64,000 nucleotides of DNA from Erythrocercus mccallii (lineage: Eukaryota; Chordata; Aves; Passeriformes; Dicruridae), in the NCBI GenBank assembly GCA_013397435.1, contig VZRG01001706.1, positions 1 through 64,000 of the forward strand, written 5' to 3'. The translations under genes and the position numbers were made by a program. Shown here piece after piece: positions 1-13,100 of this stretch (position 1 is its first letter; every line of letters begins with the position of its first letter). A model generated the notes under the pieces. It did not search any database and was not told where the DNA came from. It saw only the letters and a program-made list of their open reading frames with translations.

Positions 1-3000
1 ATGGAGTAACAAATGGGATAGACAATTCACACAAAATTACTCTGGCAAACCATAACCCGTCCCTGTACCACACTTTAGTGGTGTCTTTCTGTGCCTTTCC
101 AGCAGCAGATCATCAGCCACCGCAGAAGGAGCTTTACTATTAATTATGATGGTAATGTAGTATGATTTGCACTTGCTTCATACATATTACGTATTTCAGG
201 TGGATAATAAGGGGAACAGTGTAAATACCCAAAGAAAAGGCATAATAGGTTATAATACCTAGACAAGGATTCCAGAATGAGAAAGAAAAATATAGCTGTT
301 GAGAAATATTTTGGGGAAATCAGAACCAAAGAATCTTAACAACACTGACTGCAGAAAAAGGAATTAGAACAGCCCCAAGAAGCATGCCATTTCCAAGTAT
401 TTCCTTTCAACTAACTCGTGATTTAGAAGATGAGCATTCTATGCAGACTGGCATTGGAAATGAGATTAAATTGGAAGGAGGGAAAGAAGAAAGGAGGGAA
501 AAAGTTCAAAATGAGGGAAAGGTGAAAGAGACGCATGCATTAAAAGCAGTAAATTGTCACTCAAGACACAGTGACAGGACTATGACAGGTAAATAGAAGG
601 ATTTTTTTTTCCCAACTACAGAACCATTTCAAGAATGTTTCACTGTCTCTTCTTATTTACATTAATATGTATTGGATCATCACAAACTATGAAAAATGAC
701 AGTAACAATGTTCTTCAGGTACAAGGACAGTCAGTGTTTATGAAGGAAGATTGGGCTACAGCATCCCAGAGTCCACAAACAGCTGATGCCAATTGGATGG
801 TCCCAGTCAAGCCCCTGCACTCCATGTGTGCCTTTCTTACAAGAGAAGATTGTATTTGTTATAGCTTCTTTTCTCTGAGCATTTTATATGGGATACCAGC
901 TCATATATCAGATCACATTTCATTATCTTTTATGGTAATGCTTAGGCCATATATCATATTCTCTAATAAATCTTAGCTTTGCCAGCCCAGCAGAGTATCA
1001 TAATGTTACCTTTCAAAATACTGCTTTCAGCAGTGGATACACAGGGCTGCATCTTTCACAAGGGGTGTTTTTGCAGTTTATCAAAATGAAACATGACATC
1101 TACTGTAAATGATATTCCCATTTAGTGCTTAATGATACATCTGCTTCCTCTCATCCACAAATTCTGATGGTTTGCTAAACAGATATTTTGTTTAGTGACA
1201 ACCTGTATGCCAAACTGAGGGTTTGTTATCTTCAGCTTATCAGCAATGGAAGCTGATGCAATTATGAGTTGGGACTATGAGTTAAATTAGCTCAGGTATT
1301 ACAATAAAAAAAAAGCACTTGTAAAGACTGGATTTAACACCACACTGACTTCCAGAAAAAAAGATTAGCTTTGAAATTTTAGGTGCCATCAAGCACTATT
1401 ATTGTTTTCCAGTCTAAGAGTAAAAAAAAAAAAAAAATAGGGTGCTCTGCCAACAATAACCTGACCAAGAAGCAACCGTTATTGGCATGGAAAATGTGAG
1501 GGAGAACATAATATCTTTCCATTAGCTTCTGGTGTACTTGAATAGCCATGTGGACACATGCAGAATTTCATGGGATTTGGGGGCAAAAGAGCACAAAAAA
1601 CCCTGTTGCTGCAGCCCCACTCTGTGCCCTGTTCCACAGGCTCTGGGCTGGTATCAGTCTCTGCTGTCCAATGGGCAGCAGGGCTCAGCAATCAGTTTCC
1701 AAGGATTTTTGACAGGCAGAACATGCAACTTACAGTAGACCTACAGTAAGGCATAATTTTTGCAAGTTAAGCTAAAGGGCTAAATACAGTTTATGAATTT
1801 CTATCTAAATTAACTTTATATTTCTTGTTTTTGTTTTTCTCTTGGACTGTAGAATTTTTCAAAGACATTTTCTGAACTCTGATAGAATCAGTGGATGTCT
1901 CAGCAGTGTAAATTAGCTCTTACCTCTAGTGAGACATTAACATGAAGGAGTTAAATAACATGGTTTTGTTGTCAGACATACTCAGTAAACCCTCCCCCCC
2001 CCATTTATTTTGTGATTGGTATCCTGACTGTATGTGCATAAAAACCAAACCCCTCCACTTTCAGCACTGGCTTTTGGCCAGGCTGGTGTGTGGGCAGTGG
2101 GCATGGCCTTCTTTCTCCATTCCACTGGCTCTGGAGGTCACCCTAGGGAGCAGGTGGCTCTCTGGCCATCACTCACAAGCCTTGCTCACACACCTCTCTG
2201 ACAATGCATTCAGCTGTTACAGGCTGACCGTGGTCCCAAGCATCCCAGGGACACGGCCTTGTCAAAGTAAAGCTGACTGCTTTACTGGAGTGATGACACT
2301 CCAAATATTAAGATATCTGAGGTGCTACAGGAAGAAGGCAGAAAGTTTATTTGATGTGAGCCTTCACCTGAATTTCTAATCATTGCCATGCTGAGATCTG
2401 GTTAAAGGAAGAACACAAATCATTATTCTTTATCTTACCTGTCACTCAGTACATTTCCTCCTTAGAAAGCCACAAGCTCAAGAGTCACACCCTTAGAACG
2501 ATGTTTTGGCTCCTGTTCCAGTGCAGAAAATGCTAATCCATTATTTTGAAAGACTGTTTGATATTTAAAGAGAAATTCATGGGGTTTTTTTAACTATTAC
2601 ATCTTCTAAGTGAAAACTCTACAACCACTTGAGAAGTTCCTGTCTACACCCTTACCCAGTCTCTAGCTCTGCTAAGTTCTCTTTCTGCCAGGATGATCTC
2701 TTCCGTCCTGACACCCCAGGAAGGCCAGGAATGAGGTGGTGGTGATGAGTGCAGCCATTTCTACACATCCCATCCTAGACTAAGGACTGAAAGCTGGATC
2801 CTCCTTCTTGTCTCACCCAGGCCACCAAAATGATGCTCATTTCCCTGTGCTGTGGCTGCCTGTGTCTCCACAGTGACAGTGGTGCTTTAGCTGCCACCTG
2901 AATGCCATCCCTCAGCCCTCTGCCACCACTCCAGCCCCATGGCAGTGTGCCAAGATGCTGCTTGGAGCTCAATCACCATGCTAACATTGTCTTCATTTTC

Positions 3001-6000
3001 CACTTGCTGTTCTCCAGACTGGTTTTACTCCTCTCCCTCCAGTTCTCCAAATGAAGAAAAAAGTAATAAAAACATCCATTACCTCAGACATCCCACGTAA
3101 CTCTTGTTCTTTGCTCCATTCTCAGACCCATCCTGGAATTGCATGAAAACCTCTGCAGTTATCAGTGGAAATTCACTTCACAGGGACAAAAATCTCCAAC
3201 TCAGCAGCAGATGTTACATTAAAAAGAATTTGTCCGTGTAAAGCTCTTGATGAAAGGAAAATGTGACAGCCAAATTGCCTTCTCTCATCTGTGTTCCTCC
3301 TTGGCCTGGCACAGACTTCATGAGGTGAATGGAAGGGCTCCCATTGATGTCAGTGGACTGGGGATCCAGTTCTTGATGTCCGTGCTTTGAGGGGTAAGAG
3401 AGCAAAGAGCACCTTTGTGCTGCCTCTGTTTAGGTAATTTTAATTGTGGCAGTGGAGCAAAACAGCACCTGTACCTAAAGGATAGAAAAGAGAACATTAA
3501 AAAGGGGCTGAGAAGTGCTGCAAGACAGGAGGAAGTGCCTGCCAGTGAAGATAATGAGGAGACTAGGAGGTGTGTTTGGTGTGTTTTTCAGAGAATGTTT
3601 AAAGGGCTGCTGGCTCTTCTCTGTGCAAGTGCGGTGTTGATTTCAGTTAATGTGTTCAGTGGACATGTATGTCCTTCCTCACTGAGATGGAGATATCTGC
3701 TCCTTCCCAGCTCTCCTCCTCACTGGCCAGCAGCTTCTGCTGGACACAGCTCCCAGTCTCTGCTCCTGAGAGCAGTGCCTGATCACCATCCATCTCTGCC
3801 AGACACACCTTTTCTCCTCTGAAAGACCCCTCCTGCCTTCTCTGTGCTGACAGGTTCCCCAGGGATGCAGGGCAATTGGGAATTGCCTCCATATAAACTA
3901 TCTGCAGGACCAGTCTGAACATGCTGCACATCCCTGATGATGCAGGGAGCACATGCCTAGAGGATTAGCAAGGACTTCATGCCACAGGCAGCTGCAACTA
4001 CTGCAATTTTCCCTCAAGACAGGGGATCCAGTCTATCCTGCTGCTTGATCCTTAAAATAACCTCTATATTTTCCTGCTTGCAAACTAGTTCAATTTCCTG
4101 AAGATTAAATTCTCTCTACATTCATGATGAAGGAAATCAGCTTTCTTGCAAGATGTTTCTTTAACATTTCCCTTGGCCACAAACAAACGTAAGCTTTGAA
4201 AAGCTATTTTTTTAGCAGAGACTTGGAAATGCTCATACTCTTACTGGTATCACAGGTCACTGCCCTTCTCAGCGCTTGCCAGAGCTGAAACACTAAATAG
4301 CTTGTTATTTCTGTTTAGAAATGTGTCTGTGCTTGCACCCGCTAGTAACCCTAGTGTAGCAAAGAAAGATTAAACATTCAAGCAATTTAGCTTAGTTCCA
4401 GTTCATTTTCAATTAACAGGAGAAAATCCTCTCAGACATAATAGGCTATGACTGGTTGGAGGTCAGTTTATTTGTCTGACTAAAGTATTTAGGCTTACAA
4501 GTTAAACTCACTAATGTTGTTACAAGTGTAGTTTATTAAATAAAAAGCATTCAGAAAAAGCACAGAAAATTAAAACACCGATTTCAAAGGTATTTCCCCT
4601 TTTCAGGAGGTTTTAAATTAGTAGATACCCTTAAATGAAATCCATACCAGCCATTTCAGGGAATAAATTGTAGTATTATTGTACAAGGATTTATTTCCAA
4701 ACCTGTAACCTTTCTATATGTTCATTTGCTTTACTTAGAAGGTAAAACCTGCTAAGGACCAATTCAGCTTTTCTGATACCATGACAGGCTGGGAAGGTTC
4801 ATCCAAATTCCCATTTTCCCTAACACATTAGGCAAGATGATGTCTTCTGAAGATATCTTCCTGACTTTTTAGGCCAGTCCAAGGAAATGAGGTTGGCTGG
4901 CCAACATTTTCAATTGAGGTTTAATATCGTGTCATCAAACAAAAGCCAAAACTGTTGTTAATTTGCTAGGGAAGGCAAAGATTTCTCTTCATGGGGCTAA
5001 TGAAATCCAGCAGTTTCCAGAGGTAGAAGATCAGAAAGTGCAAGGGTGGAGCGGAGAACAGATGCACATCAGGATTTTTGAATAAAATCTCATATAAATA
5101 CCTGAACTGGAAAACACACATATCTCTGTTTAACTGGTTTTTCTATTAAGGAATCTTTTCTGAATGACCTTTCCCCAAAGCCAAAATGCTTCACCTATTC
5201 CCAAGCTGCTTTTATGCTTTTATGTTTCTTGTGTTTTCCCTGTCTTTGAAAATTTATAAACCCTCTTTTAATTTTTTTTCCCGTGGAATCATAATGTCTT
5301 CTGTAAAAAGTAAAAGCCATTGATGGGCACGTATTAGTGAGCTGCATTTAGAAAGGTGCAATGAAAGAAAGAGGATAAGAAAAAAGCATGAAAAATGCAG
5401 AAAGTCCCAGAGCATTTATAAGCTGTCTGATACACTTTTGATTTACACATCTGGCAAGAACTCTGGTAAGAAGTAATGAGAAAGTTACAGAGGTATGAGG
5501 AATCAGCAGTGCAGAGGATACTTTGCATCTCTGAGAAATGCAGGAAAAAATCTCATCATTCTCATTCAAACTGTTTTGACAGAATTAAAAAGGAATACAT
5601 TCACAAAGCGAGAAAGCATCATAGTCACCTTTCCTCCAGCAGTTCTCATTGACCAAGCATTTCCTCTTGCCTGGTGACAGAAGGAAAAACTGTGTATGCA
5701 GCTCCTCAGAGACACAATATGTTCCAGTTCCAGGGCAACCTGTATTTGGGAAATCAATTGAAATGAGAATGATAAACATTTAAGATCACTGGGGAGCTAA
5801 TGATCCTCTTACAGCCCAAAGACACCACAATTATAGTAATCTTTACACAAGACTGAGGACTGCAGCTCCTACCCTGAGCACACACGTGAGAAACCTCCCA
5901 CGGGGCTCAGTGCTCCTGACAAGCCAAGGTGACACCAGAGAGCCGTGCCAGAGAGAAATGTAGGACAGCCACTCTCCTGGGGTGAAAGGGAGCTCTGGTT

Positions 6001-9000
6001 GGTGCCATGCTTATGATAAATGGACATATCTTGCTCTCTGGAAGGTATTTGAGTCCTTTTGTTGTTCTTTATTTCTGACTCACCTGTACATTATTTTGGC
6101 ATCTTTGTACTACAAAATGGAAATATGAGGAGATGGGAAAATAACCACTATGGGACATGGCTGGCTGCACCTAGGCACAAAACCTCATTGTGGGGCCAGG
6201 TTTTTTCCCTGTAGAAAACTGCTTCTTTGGGGTGGGGTTTCCCATACAAAGCTGCCTTGGTGCCCAGAGACTCAGCCTCTCCCATCACCTCCCCATGCCT
6301 GGCCATTTCTCAGACTCTAATAAGGAAATGCTGATAAGGTTCAGATGTGGAGTTGGCAGCCATAGGTCCCAGTCATGCTCTCAGAAAGCTTCAGAAACCC
6401 AAACATACTGAGATTGAAAGGGTTTCCAGTGACAGAAGTTTGATTTTTCTTTCCTTTAGCATGTCTATTTAGTCTTTCTTAATTGCTCTGGATAGACAAG
6501 TACTAGTCAGAATCACACACTTTTGAATTCACACACGAGTCAGAAATGTTGCTCTAGTTCTCTAATTTTATCCACTTGTCCTGCATAGCTTGTTTATCTT
6601 CTGTGTTCTTCCAGCCCACTTCTGTTTGCTTCGTGATTTGTCTCTTAGCACACTGCTATTCCACCTTCCTAAAAATAAAACCTCTTAATTTTTCCATGGA
6701 GTGCTCTGCCACCCACCACTGCAATTTATAAAGAGCTGCCACCACATTCAAGTGCCAATCCTCAGTGAACAAGTGCTATAAATCCTTCTGAAACTTCAGA
6801 TTCTGCACCACTAGGTCTGACAGACCTAGGCTAGGATAAGAACATTTTGAAGTCCACATTGGATGGATCAGATTGGAATCTTTTTCTGGCAGAGTCTATA
6901 TGTCCCATGGACAGATTTTTCTGTTTGCTGTCCCATAATTCACATTCAGCCTTTATACAAAAATTTGTCTCTGTTTTGCATCTGCAGAAATAAAGTGCCG
7001 TAAATAATTTACCACCTCCCCGCTTGTAAGCTGGCCTCTTTCTGGAACTTTGAGCAAAAAAAGAGACATTTTTCAGGTGCTTGATGTATGTTTTCCTCCT
7101 TATTCTACTTGTTCAGAGGCTGCCTCCTCCTTCCCAAGCAAAACCAAAAAACAAGTGACATACTTAGTCCAACAGGAAATTTCTATTATATACTTCAAAG
7201 AGCATCAAATATGAATTTGGAGCCTGAATACTAAGGTGGCCCATTCTTGATGAAAATATTTCACTTGAGTAACTGTTTCACAGAGTTATTCTAACAGAAT
7301 TAGCCAAAGCTTACTCTCCCTCCCATCTCCTTCAATGCCCAGATACAGAATCAAAATTTATGCTTTTTTGGAGACCACCTGATCCTCAAACCACAGGATT
7401 AAATGAGTAGTTAATAAACTATCTCAATGCTGAAACCACCTCTTTTGCTTTAATTGCTGATTGAACAAAGAGAAATTTATAGAAAGTGTTCTCTGCAAAA
7501 TAGGCAATCACATTTAAGAACATTAATCACTCTTTAAATGTACAGATCATAGAAACTCTGGTTAAAATTATGGTGTCATACTGCTTTTGTCTCTATTTCT
7601 AATAGAAGTTAAGGTTTGCATAGTAAGTTATTTTAAGCAGTGAGCAGACTTAAGTCAAAACTGATGCAGTTTGTCTTTCCTAATCAAAAAACCTCACAGA
7701 AAATCCAGTGACAATCACCACTGCAAAACCCCAGTACTGTGCTTGTGAAAGGAAACCAAATGACTTCTCAGAAAAGAAGACGGGCATCTCAGCAGAATCA
7801 TTTTAATCTGAAGAGTAGCAAATTGTGTGACTGACTGATTTGACTCCAAAGCAAAATTTATGCAGTGAGGACTTCTGGGAACAGCTGGATAATGCTCAGT
7901 TCCAGAGCCCAACTACTGGGACTCAGGCAGTTTTTGCCCTCAGAGATTCTTTTGAAAAAGCCACAAACCACCCCTAAATCTGAGAGAGAAATCTGAATTT
8001 TTCATTTGAAAGAGGATTTTCTATGTTCTGTATTGGTTTTCTCACTTTAACCTTCCTGCAGAATTTCCATCCTTTGACCTCTATTAGATTTTGCGCATGG
8101 AGTTTTCTTTATTGTAACTTAAAAATATTGAAATTCATGATGAGTTTAAGGAGAAGAGACTTGAGGTTTCCTCTTACAAAATAAAAAGTTTGAGATGGAA
8201 AATGTTTTTCTGACTCAACCAGAGCTCTTTTGTATGTGAAGAATTTGAGTCTGATGTTACTCTCGTGCTGGATAAAATGTAGTCTTTGAAGTCACTCCAT
8301 CAAAGTCAAAAACTACACAGTAATAAAGAAAAAAATGAACTCTTTATGTCTTCTTTTTTGTTTGTTTCTTGCCTTAATCTGAAAAAAATAATAAAAATCA
8401 CCTGATTTATGTTTGTTCTTTGTGTATATAAGGCATGACAAATACATTCAAATATGCAGACCAAATGCAGTTCTGATAAAAAATTCAGGATTCTTTCCTT
8501 ACATTTTCATGGACTGAGTTTCAGCTTTTCATTTTGATTTTCTTTTTTGAAATTCACATTTTCCAGTGTGGTCCCCTTTATCTGGTTTATTAATATTTCT
8601 CATGTCTCGAACAGAAATGGCAAGTTCTGCTGCACTTTTGACACTGAGAATCAGAAACATATCTTGAGTCAAAGTAAATGAAGCTCACAAGTTTCTTTCC
8701 ATTCTCTTTCTTATGACATAAATGTGAATCATAGCTTTGAAGCAATCGTGAAATTGGGTGCAGTCTGTAAGAAACACATAAATAAAGGGGAAAAGTCAAA
8801 CTATGAAGAGGACTGAATTAACTAAAATTAATTAACAATTTTCCAAGGAATTAGATTAAATTAATTTTTACAGAAAGAACTGGCAAGTGATTTCAAGTGT
8901 ATAAATAGAGTAAAAGTGGAATATTGGTGGTTTATGGTAGAATGTTGATTCACTGGAAAAAAATTAGAGCATTTAAAGTCTGAGTGTTTTGGTTTGATTT

Positions 9001-10083
9001 TTTTTAATTGTGTAAAATTAAATTACAGTGATTATGTTGAGAAAAACAAAGAGATGAACAAGGCACACATTTTGGCAGGGCCTGAATGTAGCTGTGCCAA
9101 ATTTTTCTGCACAGAAAGATCATACAAGCAAATTTTAAACTGAGAAAAAAATGTCAGAGTGGGCTGCAAGGATCACCAAGAACTTGGTTTCTCCTTCACT
9201 TTGGGTTTGAGGCTTGGGCTGGCCTTTCCTTGCTTTGCTCTGTTATTTCTGTGCTCACAGTTTAGCATGCAGAAAGCATCTTATGACTTCTGATGTCTCT
9301 GTGGAGGATTCCCCAAATTTCTGCTGGCTGAACCCAAATTTCCTTCCTCATGCCATCCTGGAGATTTTCCTACCTCGCAGGGCTGGTTTGAGTTTTTTAA
9401 ATGTACCACTCAGCATGCTCTTTTCAAGGCTTCATGGATGAAGGTATTTTCATAAACAAAATGTCTTTCTCTGCAGAAGAGAGGTGTTCCAGGTATTCTG
9501 TGAGTTCAAATATACACTGAGCAAGAGGTTTCCCATGGCCTCTCATATCTTTTGACTTATATTGTGCCCTCGAGAGCAGCTTTCCCATTTCTGCCACGAC
9601 AAGGTACCAGCAAGGACACAGAAGTGCCAGCAGGAAAGTTATTGCAGCTGTAGCCAGAGCAGCCAGGGACCACATGTCATCCACCTGCCCAGCTGGAGAG
9701 CTGGCACCAGCCAAATCCAGAGAGCCTGGACTGTGCCTGGACTCAGGGCTGGTTTTGGGACACCAAGAGCAACTGTGCAGCCAGTGTGATGGAGGAAAGG
9801 TTGAGAGAGAGACCTCCCCTGATTCAAATATAGAAAATACTATTCATCTGAATAAACAATAAATATACTCCTGGAGAAAGTGTGAGGACAAGTATCAGCT
9901 ACCGTGCTCACAAGAAAAGAAGCAACAGAGATTGCAGTAGGTGATGTAATGGTTAAAATCATGGGGGACAAGCTGGTGGGATACCAGCAGGAACATTTAC
10001 AGTGGACATATCTTCATTTCTGAGGAATCTGTCCCTCCTAAGGGCTCAGCAAGACTTTTAGTGCTTGGCATGCTGACCTAAAT
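1..10083. other. Non-coding stretch, no gene recognised
   Basis: AT-rich DNA with stop codons in all frames; the longest open frames are under 150 codons and resemble no protein family I know. It contains a 16-base A run at 1422-1437 and a short sequence at 3338-3360 resembling an old dispersed repeat. Two open frames looked superficially protein-like (635-976 plus, 9424-9714 minus) and are discussed as weak observations only. I see no promoter-like CpG cluster and no RNA gene here. Confidence 0.7.
1422..1437. repeat. A16 homopolymer
   Basis: Uninterrupted run of sixteen A. No recognisable SINE or retrocopy body lies immediately upstream, so I treat it as a simple repeat rather than the tail of an insertion. 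Confidence 0.9.
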
Positions 10084-10108
10084 CAAATTGACTAGAGAAG
10101 TCAATTTG
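10084..10108. repeat. Perfect 10-bp inverted repeat, 5-base loop
   Basis: Arms CAAATTGACT (10084-10093) and AGTCAATTTG (10099-10108) are exact reverse complements around AGAGA. As RNA this would form a small hairpin, and as DNA it is a dyad. It lies in non-coding AT-rich sequence with no T-run behind it and no extended stem, so it is too short for a microRNA precursor on its own. Confidence 0.85.
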
Positions 10109-13100
10109 CTTTCATTTGGGTAGGGAGAAAGGACATGTTTTCATATCCCAAATCTCTTTGGGGACCTGAATTATCTTTCTTTCCTTGCAGTCCAAAGAAA
10201 TATGTGTTCATTTCCTATGCCTGTGCGTGGTTAGTGGCTCCTGGGGGAAGGAAAAAGATGTTCTCCTTGTTGCCTGGCTAGCATTTTAGGAGTCCCCAGG
10301 GATGCTACACTCCTGTGCATCCTCAGGAGGGCAACTGGCACGTGCAAGCATGAGCAGATTAGTGAAAGATGCTGTTCAAAGGGAGGGGAGCTTTGTAAAT
10401 GATCTCTCCTCATCACACACAGGACCTAGAGCTGCCTTTGCCAGCAAGATGCAAGCAGCACGACTTTTGGAAGGGAGCAGTCACGAAGCAGCCGTGCTCA
10501 AGACAAACACACCAGCCCTGCAATAGGGGTGGTGGCACAGCAGGAGCAGGAGGAAAAGTGCAAGTTTCGTTACTTCTTCTAAAGTGATATTTAAACTAAA
10601 AAAGAAGAGGCAGAAATGTCAAAGAAGTGACTTTTAATTATGATAGGGAAAAGGATTATAGCTGTATCAGAATGGAAGGTGTAAAACCTATTTTGCAAAA
10701 GTGATTATTAAAACTCTGACTTCAAGTACAAAAATGTTAAAAAGCCTTTCCCATATCAAGATTTTGTAAAAATAAGATAAGAGAAAGTTTTGTTTAAAAG
10801 CATAACACTCTAGTGCAATATAATTGAAAGAGATTTGATTTCCAAAAATACAAAGGATAACCAAAACTAAAAAAAAAAAAATCTGACAATCTTTTAAGCC
10901 CAAATAGACTTAATAATTTCAAAATACATTTTCCTACATCACCTTTCTGACCCATCCTCCAGTTTTGATATCAGTGGCATGTTTGCAAAAGTTATGGAGG
11001 CTTCGGCAAAATTGAAGCCTGCTCTGATCAAAACAAAGGTTTCACACCCTTCCCATGTCCTGCTCCATCTGTGGTGGCAAACAGATGATATAAATAGAGT
11101 GATCCCTTTCACTCTCCTCTCACAGACTAAAATGCAATCAATACCTCATCATCTTTTCTCGTGCACAGCAGTGCACAGATTATTTAGCTTCTAAACACAA
11201 TGACTGAGACTGTCAGCATCAAAGGAAAAGGCAGGATTGTCCTGCACTAATGTGATTCTGGCCCTAATGTGATGGCCCATGAAAAAATGTTGCCTCCATC
11301 TCTCTGATATCCAAACCACATCAAGCCTGTATCAATTCCTTCCTTTCTGTCCTGTAATTGTTTCTTCTCTTGTGGGAACTGAAGAGGCTTAATATTTCTT
11401 TAATCATCCCTAACTGAAGACCTCCAACAGTTCCTTCAGCAGCTCACATCTGAGAGGATCTCCTGGGGGGATCTACTCAACACATCACTGCCAGAGCTGT
11501 GGCAAAAGGAAGAGGGATTCTGGGATCATGTGCCTCCTCCATTGTGCCCAGAGGAAGTTCAGGGGAAAGGAGGGTCTGGAGCTCAGACTCCTGTCAGAAA
11601 GTTTTCTGTGAACTCCATCCACTGCAGACCAAGTGGTAATTTTTGTCATGTGGGGATTGGCAGCACACAGATCACTGTATGTTCTTGGAAAAAGAAGAAG
11701 CCCCCTCCTTCCGAATGGCTTAGTCTTGCCTAGATCTCAGTTTCAGGATGAAGAAGGAATTTAACAGGTGCACTCCTGCTTAATTTGATTCAAGCTGTTA
11801 ATGTTGTGAGATTTTCACTAAAGACCAGCTCTGTTGTGCTCCTTCTTCACAAAGAACATGCATTTCTAGTGCTCAGTGCTATTACATTTCCCGGCAGTTT
11901 TTGTGCTCTCCAAACATCTGCAAAACAGGTCAGGTAATCTTGTCCCACTATGTGAAATATAATTGCAAGATGCACAACTCAGAAGCATAAACCCATGCTC
12001 AGAGAACCTAAAAGTTTGTGTGATGGCGTTATCATACTCTGCAAAGCTGTTGACAACTGCCAAATACATTTCATTTATATTGAAGTCTGAGAAAAACATA
12101 ATTAGCACCTCATATTAAAAAGAAAGCAGCATGCTGTTGACAGTAAGCCAGGAAGCTGATAAACACAACTTCTTCAAATTAAATTTTCCTGAAAAACCTA
12201 GATGAGCACATAAATTCTAAAGAGGTTGGTGTTAGCAGCTGTGCAGCACAATCATGATAAAACTCCAAACCCTAGCATTATCACTTACTCTTATAACATA
12301 TATTTTCAGAAGATTTTCAAATTACATCAAGCAAATATAGTGTTTGGAGTTGGGGCCCTCTGAGTAAGGGATGGTTTGCTAAAATTAACACCACTTAAAC
12401 AAGAAGCACATAGCTGCTGACAAACTCTTGTAATTCCGGATTTGGTTGCCATCCGAGTGTACTGCTCAATTCAACATCTGCTGTGACTTTCTGGAGCTAT
12501 GTGGAAATGTTCAAAACTGAACAAATTGAGATTTTCAAAATTGAGGTTCCCCTAACAGGCAGAGCTCATAAGTTTGAGAGAAGATGAAGGGATAGATTCC
12601 TACAAGTACACCAGAAGGATGACTATTTTCTTTGACTTGGTCCCAAATGCTAGCCTCACTTGTACAAACATAAGGTTATTTGTGGGTGCAAGTGCTTTCA
12701 GTGATGACAACTGCCCGGCAGAATGTTACATTTCTTCTAAAATGGAGAGTTGAGAGGACTGAGGGAAACATTAAGAAGAGAAATTCCCATTATCATTAAT
12801 TCCAACAACTCTTATGGATATCTAGGTACACCTGATATCGTGGTGCAACTCAGCAGTGATTGCACAGAATTGTCTGTTGGCAGTTTGTGCAGAGGGTGAA
12901 GAAGGATTTTTCATTTCATGCATCATTTGCAACTCCCTTCAATAATTCAGCAAAGTCAATACATAGCCTTGATGCAAAGTTAGGAGAAAAAGCCTGAAGC
13001 AAACAAAAGTAAGTAATCCAGAGAGTGACCAAGCACAGCTAAATCCTTTTAAGCTCTGCTTCCCCCCTTCCCTGCCCTTTTGCTACATACTACATGAGAG

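Noticed and set aside
622..976. Plus-strand frame beginning MFHCLFLFTLICIGSSQ after a T-rich tract and CAG, with a possible donor (CAG|GTACAA) near 717
   Set aside because: The signal-peptide look and acceptor/donor pair are each common by chance in AT-rich DNA. There is no promoter, no family match and no second exon.
9424..9714. Minus-strand open frame of 96 codons with a membrane-like hydrophobic stretch (ITFLLALLCPCWYLVV) and a hydrophilic tail
   Set aside because: It has a protein-like look, but no recognised family, no convincing splice acceptor, no CpG promoter nearby, and the frame lacks an ATG at its left end. Treated as chance unless transcript evidence appears.
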